From Bacteroidia bacterium (GTDB lineage Bacteria; Bacteroidota; Bacteroidia; Bacteroidales; Azobacteroidaceae), in NCBI GenBank assembly GCA_025996895.1, contig BNTW01000027.1:1-32362 (forward strand): DNA of 32,362 nt. Direction: 5' to 3'. Below the pieces are notes generated by a model, which saw only the letters and a program-made list of their open reading frames with translations, did not search any database and was not told the DNA's origin. This document shows, one piece after another, positions 14,975 through 23,752 of the stretch (the stretch's first letter is position 1; every line of letters begins with the position of its first letter). A program made the position numbers and the translations under genes.

Positions 14975-17014
14975 ATGAAAAAAGGATTTGAAATTCAACC
15001 CTACATTTATTTTATCGTTGCCACGATAATCATTGTGATTTTTTTTCCCCGCGAGGGAAAATTCCGGTATTCTTTTACTGAAGGAAAGCCTTGGAAATAC
15101 AGTTTGCTCACCGCACCGTTTGATTTTCCTATTTATAAGTCGGACAAGCAGTTAAAAGCCGAAAAGGATTCCGTCAGTGCCCAGTTTATTCCGTATTTTC
15201 GGATTAATTCGGACGAATACGCCAAGCAGACCGGCCGTTTCAATGCGGATTATGCGCATTTTTCGCAAGAACATTGGACTACGGAATACAAGCGGTATTT
15301 AGACCCGATTTTGAAAGAAATTTATACTGCCGGAATTGTTTCGGTGAAAGATTATACGTTTTTGCGCGAAAAGCATTATTCCGTTTTTAAAGTCTTGCAA
15401 GAGGATAATGTAACCACTGTTCCTTATTCAACGAACGATATTTTTACGATTAAATCGGCTTATTCGTATATGTTGGATAACTGCCCAAAAACGCTGAATG
15501 TAAATGTATTACGTTCGGTCGATTTGAATGTGTATTTGCACGAAAATATCAAGTACGACGAAGAATTGTCGGAAAAAGTAAAGGCAGATGATTTGCAACA
15601 GGTTTCGCCGGCGACCGGCATGGTGCAGACGGGCGAGCGGATTGTGGATAGGGGCGAAATCATTAACGAAAAGACATTTGCTATTTTGCGGTCGCTGAAG
15701 CAAATTCAGGAAAAAGAAGCCGACGTGATGCAACGGCAAACCGGCCTCATGATTGGCGCGAGCGTTTTGGTTGCCGGACTGATGACCTGTCTGTTGTTGT
15801 ATCTGATGTTTTTCCGAAAAAAGATTTACACGCGCCGGAAAGACGTTGTGTTTCTGCTGTCGATGTCGTTCCTGTTTATTTTGCTGACCGAACTTTGTGT
15901 AAATACCGGCTGGTTTAACATTTATATCATTCCCTACGCCATGATACCGATTGTTGTCCGAACATTTTTTGAGTCGCGCACTGCTCAAATGACGCATTTG
16001 ATTACGGTTTTGATTTGCGCGCTGATGATACCGTTTGCCTTTGAATTTCTTCTGCTTCAATTTTTTACGTGCAGTGTCGCGTTGTACGTTTTAAAAGATT
16101 TGACCAAACGCTCGGAATTGATTAAATGCTCGGTTTTTATTATTCTGGCTTACGCTGCCACTTATCTGGGCTTACTGTTGTTTCAGGAAAACGGATTTTC
16201 CAAAATTAATTGGAATATGTTCATGTATTTCGGCATTAATTTCGTGCTCGTGATGTTCGCTTATTCGTTCATTTATATTATTGAAAAAATATTTGGCTAT
16301 ATCTCCAACGTAACGCTGGTCGAATTGTCCGACATCAATTCGCCGGCTCTGACACAGTTGGCCGAACGCTGTCCGGGTACTTTTCAGCATTCGCTGCAAG
16401 TGTCGATGTTGGGAACAGCTGCAGCAACAAAGGTCAATGCTAATCCGCAGTTAATCCGTACCGGAGCGTTATATCACGATTTGGGGAAAATTGAAAATCC
16501 CAATTATTTTTCCGAAAATACGCCCATAGGCAACAATCCGCACGACCACTTGACTTTTGACCAAAGTGCGCGGATTATCACGGGACACGTCCCCGACGGC
16601 GTGAAAGTGGCGGAACGTTTCGGGTTGCCTCCGGCAATTATCAAATTTATCCGGACACACCACGGCACCGGAAAAACCAAATATTTTTATAATTCTTATA
16701 AAAATAAATACCCCGACCAGCCCATCGACGAGGCGGCATTTACTTATTCGGGCATGAATCCCAACACCAGAGAAACGGCCATTCTGATGATGGCCGATGC
16801 GGTCGAAGCGGCTTCACGAAGCCTGCAAGACTACAAAGAAGAATCTATCCGACTTTTAGTCAATCGAATTATCGACGGACAAATTGTCGACGGTCTGCTG
16901 AATAACTCCCCGCTGACATTCCAGAACATTACCGCCATTAAAAATGTTTTCGTCGAAAAATTGCTTTCGATGTATCATTCGCGGGTCAGTTATCCGGAGT
17001 TGGTGAAAAAATAA
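14975..17014 (+). CDS. PgpH-like 7TM HD-domain phosphodiesterase (probable cyclic-di-AMP hydrolase)
   Basis: The 679-residue protein has the architecture of PgpH: an N-terminal membrane helix (about 9-26), an extracytoplasmic 7TMR-HDED domain (about 27-255), a block of seven membrane helices (about 258-450) and a cytoplasmic HD domain (about 465-670). Metal-binding residues are visible in QHSLQVS (about 472), YHDLGKIE (about 500), GHV, HHGTGK (about 562) and MMADAVEAASR. Characterised PgpH enzymes break down cyclic-di-AMP, a second messenger for osmotic and wall homeostasis. I placed the start at MKKGFEIQPYIYF; upstream codons overlap gltX and show no protein-like conservation. A near-consensus TATATTTC at 14949-14956 may be its -7 element. 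Confidence 0.9.
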   Translation: MKKGFEIQPYIYFIVATIIIVIFFPREGKFRYSFTEGKPWKYSLLTAPFDFPIYKSDKQLKAEKDSVSAQFIPYFRINSDEYAKQTGRFNADYAHFSQEHWTTEYKRYLDPILKEIYTAGIVSVKDYTFLREKHYSVFKVLQEDNVTTVPYSTNDIFTIKSAYSYMLDNCPKTLNVNVLRSVDLNVYLHENIKYDEELSEKVKADDLQQVSPATGMVQTGERIVDRGEIINEKTFAILRSLKQIQEKEADVMQRQTGLMIGASVLVAGLMTCLLLYLMFFRKKIYTRRKDVVFLLSMSFLFILLTELCVNTGWFNIYIIPYAMIPIVVRTFFESRTAQMTHLITVLICALMIPFAFEFLLLQFFTCSVALYVLKDLTKRSELIKCSVFIILAYAATYLGLLLFQENGFSKINWNMFMYFGINFVLVMFAYSFIYIIEKIFGYISNVTLVELSDINSPALTQLAERCPGTFQHSLQVSMLGTAAATKVNANPQLIRTGALYHDLGKIENPNYFSENTPIGNNPHDHLTFDQSARIITGHVPDGVKVAERFGLPPAIIKFIRTHHGTGKTKYFYNSYKNKYPDQPIDEAAFTYSGMNPNTRETAILMMADAVEAASRSLQDYKEESIRLLVNRIIDGQIVDGLLNNSPLTFQNITAIKNVFVEKLLSMYHSRVSYPELVKK

Positions 17015-17027
17015 CCCTCGACAGTAT

Positions 17028-17442
17028 ATGACTTCGGAAGACTATAAATTATTTGAAAAAACTCAGCAGGGAGATATAAAGGCTTTTGAGCATTTGTACA
17101 AGAGTTTTCACCCCCGTATGTTTGTGTATGCCAAGCGGTGAAAGATAATTTTGATTCACTTTCCGCACTTCGTTTGTCGGAAGAAAAATACCGACGATTT
17201 TCATGGCCGAAATCAATGAAATTGTCGAAAAAGTAATAGAAAATTTATCTCCCCAAGCGAAAATTATTTTTGAAATGAGCCGCAAGAAAGGCATGAAAAG
17301 TGCCGAAATCGCCAAACAATTAAACCTTTCCGTGCGGACGGTCGAAAAACATATCTATCAGGCACTCAAACTGTTAAAAAAGCAGTTGGCCGATTATATG
17401 CCATTGATTATTCTTGTGGTACCGGAATACTGTTTTCAGTAA
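17028..17442 (+). pseudogene. Broken ECF sigma-70 factor gene
   Basis: Two pieces of an ECF sigma factor lie in different frames. From ATG 17028, 37 codons (MTSEDYKLFEKTQQGDIKAF, ending FVYAKR) match the start of region 2 and end at a stop at 17139-17141. From about 17203 to 17442 a second piece (NLSPQAKIIFEMSRKKGMKS, then EIAKQLNLSVRTVEKHIYQAL) is sigma region 4, the -35-binding helix-turn-helix. Most of region 2 and the linker are missing, so it cannot recognise a -10 element or bind core normally. Its tail overlaps the 3' end of the converging GH2 gene by 35 bases. In Bacteroidota such sigma factors normally work with FecR and SusC/D, whose fragments lie at 20030-20617. Confidence 0.8.
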
Positions 17443-19957
17443 AATTCCAGCCTTTGATAAACAATTGTGCCTGCTTGTACTTCAAAACCACTTCGTCCCA
17501 ATGACAATTAATAATCCGCTTTTCGCCCGGAAACAAGCTAATGTAATTGTCCGACCAAAACACCGGATAAAGCATTTCGCCCGTCTCGTCTTTCAACTTG
17601 AATTGAATAAAATATGCAATCACCGGTGAGGTATTGATTATTTCCAGAATAATTGGCGAAACGCCTTTGGTTTCGTTTTTTACAAAATGGATTTTCAATT
17701 CCGCTTCCGGCAAGTTTTCCAAATAACGAAAATCGGCGTATGATTTCAACGGTGTATGCACCCAATTGGTATTCGCCCAATCATATTCATCTTGCTTGGC
17801 CGACAAGCAATAAAAATTATCGGCCAGCAGATTTTGTTTTTTATCAACGATTTGCAACGACAAAAAAGCGTCTTGATTGGCTGTAGGCAATTCAACTATT
17901 TTTTTCGACGTTCCCGCCGGAACAGAAACCGGAATTTTTTCCTCATATAATAAACCGGAATTTGTCGAATACAACCGGATTATCGCTTGCGCATTGGAAA
18001 AATCGTTTAACGCTTCATTCACCGCATAAATGGCATTTTCTTTCGGATTGTAGATTAATTGTTGCGGTGCATTCGCTTTTTTGACGGCGTAATAAGCGGC
18101 TGTCGGAATTTTGTAATAATCATACAGCTGCCAATAGAGCGACGGCCATGCCGAATTGAGCATCCATTGCACTACACCGGTCGATTGCGAACGATTAGCG
18201 CGAAACGCTTCAAACATAGCCCGCGTGCCGTCGTAATTCAATACATCGGCTTTTTGCAGGTAATCGTCGAGGTTTTTCGCTTCGCCGTATTTGTGATTCA
18301 TCACTTCCGTCAGTGTATGAAGCGAGTTCATGGCCGTTTTAGAAACCGTGCAATGGGCATTCCAATTTTCGTTTATCGGCCACAACTCGTCGGCCGGAAA
18401 CATTTTTTGAATGGATTCCTTGACCGGAAGCTGTGCGCCGATACCTGTTTCTGTGTTAAATCCGTAAGCTCCGCCGTGAAGCGTATCAATGTACCAATAA
18501 TTCGGACCGACATATTCGTAAGGGCCGTACATTTTCATTCCTGTACTGCCGGTGAGTTCGCTGCTGTACATTCCGGCCGACATCACACAGGGACGGTCGT
18601 CGGTTTGTTGCAAGATGTCGAGGTATTTTTGTTCCAATGCCGGACAGGGCAACATATCGCTTCCGACTAACCAAGCCATAATCGCAGGATGATTGCGCAA
18701 CCAAACAACTTGATTTTGAAAGGATTGTGCAATGAGATTAATGTCTTTTTCGGAAGTAATACAGCCATAACGACCGTCGCAGGGTTTGCCGAAATATTCT
18801 TGCCATTCCCATTGGCAACTCCAGCCGACCATTGCCAGAATGCCATATCGGTCGCACAAATCGTAAATATTCTGACTTGTTCCCCAAATGTTTTCAAAGC
18901 GTATCAAGTTCAAATTCATGTCTTTGACGTATTGCACTTGCATTTCGTTCGTTTCGGGCGTATCCCGCAGATAGATGTCGTCTGTCCAGCCCGCGCCCTT
19001 AATTAATATCTCTTTGCCGTTGAGCTTAAATCCGCGGTGTCCTTTTTCGGTAAAATACGTTTCGATTTTACGGATACCAAAAGTCGTTTGCTGTTTCGCG
19101 GAAATCGTGTCGTCTTTTTCAAACGCTAAATCCAGCGTATATAATTCGGGATTTCCCAGACCATTGCACCACCACAAGCGCGGACGAGTGATATGCAGGT
19201 TTTTGATTTCGTTGGGCGTCAGCGTAATCGTTTTTTTCTCGCCGGGTTGCAAAACCACCGGAAAAGCAAATGAATGATTTTCAATTTTCCCAACCAATTT
19301 TCCCGAAACCGGCTGATTAGACAGGTTTTCCAGACCGGTTTGAATGGTCAGTTCCGCCTCTTCCAACGTTTCCGTATTAACGTCCGACCGGACACAGGTA
19401 TTTTGCATGCGCACATCGCCGGTAATATGCAATTTCACTTCGCGGAAAAGTCCCCTGTTTTCATCTTCGGGGCGCGGATTCCAATCGACAAATCCGATAT
19501 TTGGATCGCCCGCCTGTGCTTTAAAAATTTCAACAGCCAATACATTTTTATCTTCCAGCAAAGAAGTAATATCGAATGAAAACTGCCGAAAAGGGCCGTA
19601 GATAGTATCTCGCGAAGCAAGCAACTGTCCGTTCAGCCAAATATTGGCCGAATAGCTCAATCCTTCAAAATCTAAAAAAACATGTTGGCTGGGCTTCAAT
19701 TCGGGGAACAAAAACTCCGTCCGATACCACCAAGACGTATCGAAAGTTGCTTTTTCCACATTTTCCACTCCGTTTTTCGTGAGTGTTCCCATCACGGTGG
19801 AAGGTACGGTCGCATCATACCACTCATTGGAAGTGGAAGGCCGTATTTTCCAATTCCCGGAAAGACTGATTTCTCTCGACCAATCCGTTTTTTCCGGACG
19901 GCAGGTCGCGCTTGCAAGAAGCAAAATTAATAACGCAATGATATTCCGAACATTCAT
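17408..19957 (-). CDS. Glycoside hydrolase family 2 enzyme, exo-beta-D-glucosaminidase-like
   Basis: The 849-residue protein has a hydrophobic N-terminal signal (MNVRNIIALLILLLASATC); Cys could be lipidated, though Thr before it makes a poor lipobox. GH2 sugar-binding and immunoglobulin-like domains fill about 25-310, the TIM barrel about 310-620, and beta domains the rest. Where most GH2 enzymes have an Asn-Glu acid/base pair, this one has WLVGSDM, with Asp434 in the place of Glu. The nucleophile is Glu503 in FNTETGIG. An Asp acid/base and this spacing are the hallmark of the exo-chitosanase (CsxA) subfamily, which removes glucosamine from chitosan ends. SAWPSLYWQLYDYY is also typical. I used ATG 19957; an in-frame TTG at 19963 is unlikely. 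It is the surviving enzyme of a decayed PUL. Confidence 0.85.
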   Translation of the reverse strand: MNVRNIIALLILLLASATCRPEKTDWSREISLSGNWKIRPSTSNEWYDATVPSTVMGTLTKNGVENVEKATFDTSWWYRTEFLFPELKPSQHVFLDFEGLSYSANIWLNGQLLASRDTIYGPFRQFSFDITSLLEDKNVLAVEIFKAQAGDPNIGFVDWNPRPEDENRGLFREVKLHITGDVRMQNTCVRSDVNTETLEEAELTIQTGLENLSNQPVSGKLVGKIENHSFAFPVVLQPGEKKTITLTPNEIKNLHITRPRLWWCNGLGNPELYTLDLAFEKDDTISAKQQTTFGIRKIETYFTEKGHRGFKLNGKEILIKGAGWTDDIYLRDTPETNEMQVQYVKDMNLNLIRFENIWGTSQNIYDLCDRYGILAMVGWSCQWEWQEYFGKPCDGRYGCITSEKDINLIAQSFQNQVVWLRNHPAIMAWLVGSDMLPCPALEQKYLDILQQTDDRPCVMSAGMYSSELTGSTGMKMYGPYEYVGPNYWYIDTLHGGAYGFNTETGIGAQLPVKESIQKMFPADELWPINENWNAHCTVSKTAMNSLHTLTEVMNHKYGEAKNLDDYLQKADVLNYDGTRAMFEAFRANRSQSTGVVQWMLNSAWPSLYWQLYDYYKIPTAAYYAVKKANAPQQLIYNPKENAIYAVNEALNDFSNAQAIIRLYSTNSGLLYEEKIPVSVPAGTSKKIVELPTANQDAFLSLQIVDKKQNLLADNFYCLSAKQDEYDWANTNWVHTPLKSYADFRYLENLPEAELKIHFVKNETKGVSPIILEIINTSPVIAYFIQFKLKDETGEMLYPVFWSDNYISLFPGEKRIINCHWDEVVLKYKQAQLFIKGWNFTENSIPVPQE

Positions 19958-19978
19958 AAGCAACTGTTTTTTTTATTG

Positions 19979-20004
19979 AAAAAAGGGGGACAAAATGTTC
20001 CCCC
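19979..20004 (-). terminator. Rho-independent terminator after the SusD fragment
   Basis: On the minus strand a G-run/C-run hairpin (GGGGGA at 19985-19990 pairs with TCCCCC at 19999-20004, eight-base loop) is followed by six T (the A-run 19979-19984 on the plus strand). It lies 26 bases beyond the SusD stop and would end transcription before the GH2 gene. Confidence 0.75.
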
Positions 20005-20011
20005 AAAGTTA
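20004..20011 (-). promoter_or_regulatory. -7-like element ahead of the GH2 gene
   Basis: TAACTTTG on the minus strand fits TAnnTTTG and abuts the terminator stem; transcription would begin inside the hairpin. No TTG is present at the -33 distance, so it is a weak candidate for the GH2 promoter. Confidence 0.35.
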
Positions 20012-20029
20012 TGAAAAAAGAAAACTAAA

Positions 20030-20282
20030 TTAAAAATTAGCTTTATCAATATCCCAGAAAATGCGAGTTGCACCATTATCGCTACCACCCAATTTATTTA
20101 CTGCGTCGGTATAACCGGCTGCATTACCGGATTTTTCGGCAGAAGAGAACGAAAGCCGGCGAACGCCCAATTCGGTAGGAATAGCACCCTGACTGTCGTT
20201 TTTAATGATGGGGAACAACTTCGGATAGCCTGTTCTTCTCCATTCTGCCCAAGCATTGATACCTTCCGGATACCTTTCGTTT
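20030..20282 (-). pseudogene. SusD/RagB-like C-terminal fragment
   Basis: The frame reads YPEGINAWAEWRRTGYPKLF, then GAIPTELGVRRLSF, NAAGYTDAVNKLGG, and ends DNGATRIFWDIDKANF at a TAA (20030-20032). This is the typical end of a SusD-family outer-membrane glycan-binding lipoprotein; about 85 of the usual 500-600 residues remain. It lacks signal peptide, start codon and the TPR-bearing bulk of the protein. Upstream it runs straight into a FecR fragment in another frame (junction about 20268-20290), so a deletion removed the rest of fecR, all of susC and most of susD. The terminator that once followed susD is still in place. Confidence 0.82.
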
Positions 20283-20617
20283 TTTTGGTCATTTTCAAAA
20301 TTTCCAAAATATTCGTCAGGCTTTCCGCATTTTCAAAATCTCCGGTAAATTCTTCTTTCGCCAATTTTTCGTCTTCAATCGTGATACTTACATTAAAATT
20401 ACGTTCCAACCCGCGCACAATGCTTTGTAAGGTCTGTTTTTTGAAGTAGAAAATACCGTCTTTCCATTTAATATCGTTTGTCCCGCCAATAGTGATTATC
20501 GACAATGAGTTGTTTTTGTTGTATGTCAGTTGTTCGCCCGGCTTCAATAAAATATCTTTTTGAAACGCGGCAGACACCGTATTGGCCGCGATAGAGCCTT
20601 CATACAAAACAAAATTA
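20283..20617 (-). pseudogene. FecR-like anti-sigma factor C-terminal fragment
   Basis: The frame contains LYEGSIAANT, LLKPGEQLTYNKNN, then IKWKDGIFYFKKQTLQSIV, RNFNVSITIEDEKLAKEEF and LTNILEILKMTKK. These are the FecR beta domain and DUF4974 C-terminal domain of Bacteroidota anti-sigma factors, which transmit SusC/D signals to an ECF sigma factor. The N-terminal sigma-binding part and membrane helix are missing: the homology begins exactly at the lon stop codon (20615-20617). At the other end it joins a SusD fragment. An ATG at 20661 inside lon could start a chimeric frame, but that is probably a coincidence. Confidence 0.83.
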
Positions 20618-22987
20618 TTGGATTTCCAGCGCGTTTTTAACTTTCTCTTTGAGTAAAGCAATCTCCAAAACTTCCTGAATATCCGTTACGTAATGGAATT
20701 GCAGGCCTTCGAGATAAAGGGTATTGATTTCTTCTATATTGCGCAAATTTTCTTTGCTCAAAATGATTTCCTTAATGCCCGCGCGTTTGGCAGCAAGGAT
20801 TTTTTCCTTAATTCCGCCTACTGGAAGCACTTTTCCGCGAAGCGTCATCTCGCCGGTCATGGCCAGATTGGGCTTCACTTTGCGCTGGGTGAAAGCGGAA
20901 GCCAAAGCAGTAGTCATTGTGATACCCGCGCTGGGGCCATCTTTCGGGATTGCCCCTTCGGGAACATGGATATGTACATTCCATTTTTCAAACACTTCGT
21001 CGGAAATGCCCAACTGCGCAGCGTGCGATTTGATGTATTCCAATGCCAATGTGGCCGATTCTTTCATTACATCACCCAGATTTCCGGTTAAAGTTAATTT
21101 CCCGCCTTTGCCCTTGCTCAAACTGATTTCGATAAACAGGATTTCGCCGCCGACGGCCGTCCAGGCCAAACCGGTTACAACGCCCGCATAGTCGTTGCCC
21201 TGATATTTATCTTTCGTATATTCGATCACGCCCAAATAGTTGTACAAGTCTTTTACGCCCAATTTCGTCGGATATTCCGCTTCTTCGGCAATGGCGCGCG
21301 CGATTTTCCGTACAATTTTGGCAATTTTCTTGTTCAGTTCCCGCACACCCGATTCGCGTGTGTAGGATTCGATAATTACTTCCATCGTTTTTTTCGGAAT
21401 ATCAAACTTGTTTTTCGGGATACCATGATTTTCCAATTGCGTCGGAAGGAGGTGTTTTTTTGCAATTTCCACCTTTTCTTCCGTAAGATATCCGCTCACC
21501 GGTATCAATTCCATACGATCTAACAACGGTTGGGAAATGGATGCTGTCGTGTTGGCAGTCGCAATAAACAGTATTTTCGACAAATCGAAATCCATATCCA
21601 AATAATTATCGTGAAACGCCACATTCTGCTCGGGGTCTAACACTTCCAGCAAAGCCGCCGCCGGGTCGCCTTTGTAATCGTGTCCCACTTTGTCGATTTC
21701 GTCTAAAATCACGACCGGATTGGACGAACCGGCTTTCTGAATGCTTTGAATAATCCGTCCGGGAAGCGCGCCGATGTATGTCCGACGGTGTCCGCGAATT
21801 TCCGCTTCGTCGTGCAAACCGCCCAGCGACATCCGGATATATTTGCGTCCCAATGCTTCGGCAATGGATTTTCCCAGCGAGGTTTTTCCCACTCCCGGAG
21901 GGCCATACAGGCAGATAATCGGCGATTTCATATCGCCTTTCAGTTTCAAAATCGCCAAATGTTCAAGAATGCGGTCTTTGACTTTTTCCATACCGAAGTG
22001 GTCTTTATCCAAGATTTTCTTCGCCCTCACCAGATTAAAATTGTCTTTGGTATAGTAACTCCAAGGCAAAGATAAAATATTTTGAAGATACTCGGTTTGC
22101 GTCGAATAATCGGGCGAATGCGGATGCAGCCGTTCGAGTTTCTGTAATTCTTTGTCGAAAAAAGCACGCTGTTCGGTGGTGAAATTCATTTTTGCCGCTT
22201 TCTCTTTCATTTCCTTGATTTCCATTTCATGAATGTTCCCACCCAACGCTTCCTGAATATTTTTCATTTCCTGCTGTAGAAAATATTCGCGCTGTTGCTG
22301 GTCGATTTCCACCCGTGTTTTCTGACGGATCGACTCCTTAATTTCCAGCAGCTGAATGTCCCGGTCAAGAAGTTGAAGCAGTAGATTGTAACGTTCTTTC
22401 AAATCGTCGGTAGCAAGGATTTCTTGCTTTTTCTCCAGCGAAGCATCGACCGTAGTAAAAGCCAGATTGGCAATATGATTGTCGTCTTTCGATTTGCGCA
22501 GCGATTCCAAAACAAAATCCGGCAGACCGATTTTGGCTACCAATACCCGCAACATTTTTTCTTTAATCGCCTGCTGTTGCTCGCGAAATTCCTTGTCCGA
22601 TTTCGCAGGCAAAATATCTTCCAATAGAGAGATTTTTCCTTTCAAAAACGGCTCTTCGGCGGTGATTTCTTCCAACCGGATACGTTTTTCGCCCACAATC
22701 AGAATGGTTGTACTGTCGTTTTCTTCCTTCGCCACATTAACAATTTGCGCCAACAATCCGACCGGATACAAATCACCGAAACTTGGGTCGTCTTCTTTTG
22801 TGTCTTTTTGGCAGAAAACGCCCAAAATACCGTCGCCTTTTTTCTGTACGGCCTGTATCAATTTGGAAGATTTGGTACGGGAGATGTTTATCGGAGTGGG
22901 CACCCCCGGGAAAAACAGCATATTTTTTAAGGATAAAATACCTATTCCTTGTTCAAAATCTATTTTATTTGCAATTTTGTCAGACAT
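20615..22987 (-). CDS. lon: ATP-dependent protease La
   Basis: Lon is a cytoplasmic homo-oligomeric AAA+ protease that degrades misfolded and regulatory proteins. The 790-residue protein has the N-terminal substrate-binding domain (about 10-200), a coiled helical region, and an AAA+ module with Walker [10 protein letters not shown] (about 360-368) and Walker [11 protein letters not shown]. The protease domain holds catalytic Ser in PKDGPSAG (near 686) and Lys in [14 protein letters not shown] (near 729), so both the Ser and Lys of the dyad are present. The C-terminus ([13 protein letters not shown]) ends directly at a FecR fragment, so a deletion joined foreign sequence to its 3' edge without damaging the gene. 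A -7 element lies at 23039-23046, about 50 bases upstream. Confidence 0.97.
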   Translation of the reverse strand: MSDKIANKIDFEQGIGILSLKNMLFFPGVPTPINISRTKSSKLIQAVQKKGDGILGVFCQKDTKEDDPSFGDLYPVGLLAQIVNVAKEENDSTTILIVGEKRIRLEEITAEEPFLKGKISLLEDILPAKSDKEFREQQQAIKEKMLRVLVAKIGLPDFVLESLRKSKDDNHIANLAFTTVDASLEKKQEILATDDLKERYNLLLQLLDRDIQLLEIKESIRQKTRVEIDQQQREYFLQQEMKNIQEALGGNIHEMEIKEMKEKAAKMNFTTEQRAFFDKELQKLERLHPHSPDYSTQTEYLQNILSLPWSYYTKDNFNLVRAKKILDKDHFGMEKVKDRILEHLAILKLKGDMKSPIICLYGPPGVGKTSLGKSIAEALGRKYIRMSLGGLHDEAEIRGHRRTYIGALPGRIIQSIQKAGSSNPVVILDEIDKVGHDYKGDPAAALLEVLDPEQNVAFHDNYLDMDFDLSKILFIATANTTASISQPLLDRMELIPVSGYLTEEKVEIAKKHLLPTQLENHGIPKNKFDIPKKTMEVIIESYTRESGVRELNKKIAKIVRKIARAIAEEAEYPTKLGVKDLYNYLGVIEYTKDKYQGNDYAGVVTGLAWTAVGGEILFIEISLSKGKGGKLTLTGNLGDVMKESATLALEYIKSHAAQLGISDEVFEKWNVHIHVPEGAIPKDGPSAGITMTTALASAFTQRKVKPNLAMTGEMTLRGKVLPVGGIKEKILAAKRAGIKEIILSKENLRNIEEINTLYLEGLQFHYVTDIQEVLEIALLKEKVKNALEIQ

Positions 22988-23038
22988 TTTTCTTATTTTT
23001 GCATGAATTATTTTCGCAGAGTGAAGTCAAATTTCGTG

Positions 23039-23046
23039 CAAATATA
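23039..23046 (-). promoter_or_regulatory. -7 element of the lon promoter
   Basis: TATATTTG on the minus strand matches TAnnTTTG. No clear TTG at -33. It is back to back with the element at 23069-23076 for the divergent gene. Confidence 0.45.
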
Positions 23047-23068
23047 TAAAAAAATGCCGTTATGGCAC

Positions 23069-23076
23069 TATCTTTG
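23069..23076 (+). promoter_or_regulatory. -7 element for the outer-membrane protein gene
   Basis: TATCTTTG matches TAnnTTTG, 46 bases before the ATG at 23123. A TTG at the -33 position is not evident. Confidence 0.5.
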
Positions 23077-23122
23077 CGGCAGAAACAGGAAGAAATTTAT
23101 AAACAATTAAAAATAAATTATT

Positions 23123-23752
23123 ATGAAGAAAAGTGTTTTTTTATTGGCAACATTATTAATGGTAGGTGGAATAACTGCACAAGCACAATTCAAATGGGGT
23201 TTGAAAGCAGGCTTGAACGTATCCAAAATTTCTTTTAGCGAAGAAGCATTAAACGACTTGACGGACGTGAGCAATTACACCGGATTTCAGGTGGGTCCTA
23301 TGGTAGAATTTACCGTTCCTCTTATCGGCATTGGCATGGACGCGGCTATATTATACTCCAATCAAGGATTTAAAGGCATTGACCTTCAAAACATTAACCT
23401 TGCAACCGCACAAGCTCAAGTAAAAACGTATAAAACCAATAGCTTGTTGGTTCCGGTAAATCTTAAATACAAATTGACCTTTTTAGATGTAGTCGGTGCT
23501 TATGCAACTGCCGGCCCGTATGCTAAATTCCGGCTTTCCGATGATTTGTTAGAACAATACGAAACCAAATCGTTCGGTGCAGGGTTGAACTTCGGTATCG
23601 GCGTTGAATTGTTGGCTCATTTGCAAGTAGGCGTGAATTATCAATTAGGATTAACCGACGATTACAGCCAATCCAGCACGTTGGATCTGGCCGGCCAAGT
23701 TTTCAAAGGAAAAGACAGAGTTTGGACGGTATCTGCCGCTTATTTATTTTAA
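23123..23752 (+). CDS. PorT-family outer-membrane beta-barrel protein
   Basis: The 209-residue protein begins with a Sec signal peptide (MKKSVFLLATLLMVGGITAQA) and continues as alternating beta strands with FKWGLKAGLNVSKISF, GFQVGPMVEF, GMDAAILYSNQGF, VPVNLKYKL, GAYATAGPYAKFRL, LNFGIGVELLAHLQVGVNYQ, and the terminal WTVSAAYLF. The C-terminal aromatic residue and strand pattern are those of the small eight-stranded-type barrels of Bacteroidota (OMP_b-brl_2 family). Members include PorT of the type IX secretion system, but sequence alone does not identify this one as PorT. priA starts on the base after the stop codon, suggesting co-transcription although the functions are unrelated. Confidence 0.9.
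   Translation: MKKSVFLLATLLMVGGITAQAQFKWGLKAGLNVSKISFSEEALNDLTDVSNYTGFQVGPMVEFTVPLIGIGMDAAILYSNQGFKGIDLQNINLATAQAQVKTYKTNSLLVPVNLKYKLTFLDVVGAYATAGPYAKFRLSDDLLEQYETKSFGAGLNFGIGVELLAHLQVGVNYQLGLTDDYSQSSTLDLAGQVFKGKDRVWTVSAAYLF

Noticed and set aside
20098..20661. A single 187-residue protein on the minus strand overlapping the lon end
   Set aside because: Its start lies inside lon, its middle is a FecR C-terminus, and after about 20285 the frame is meaningless while another frame reads SusD. It is a chance frame across a deletion joint.
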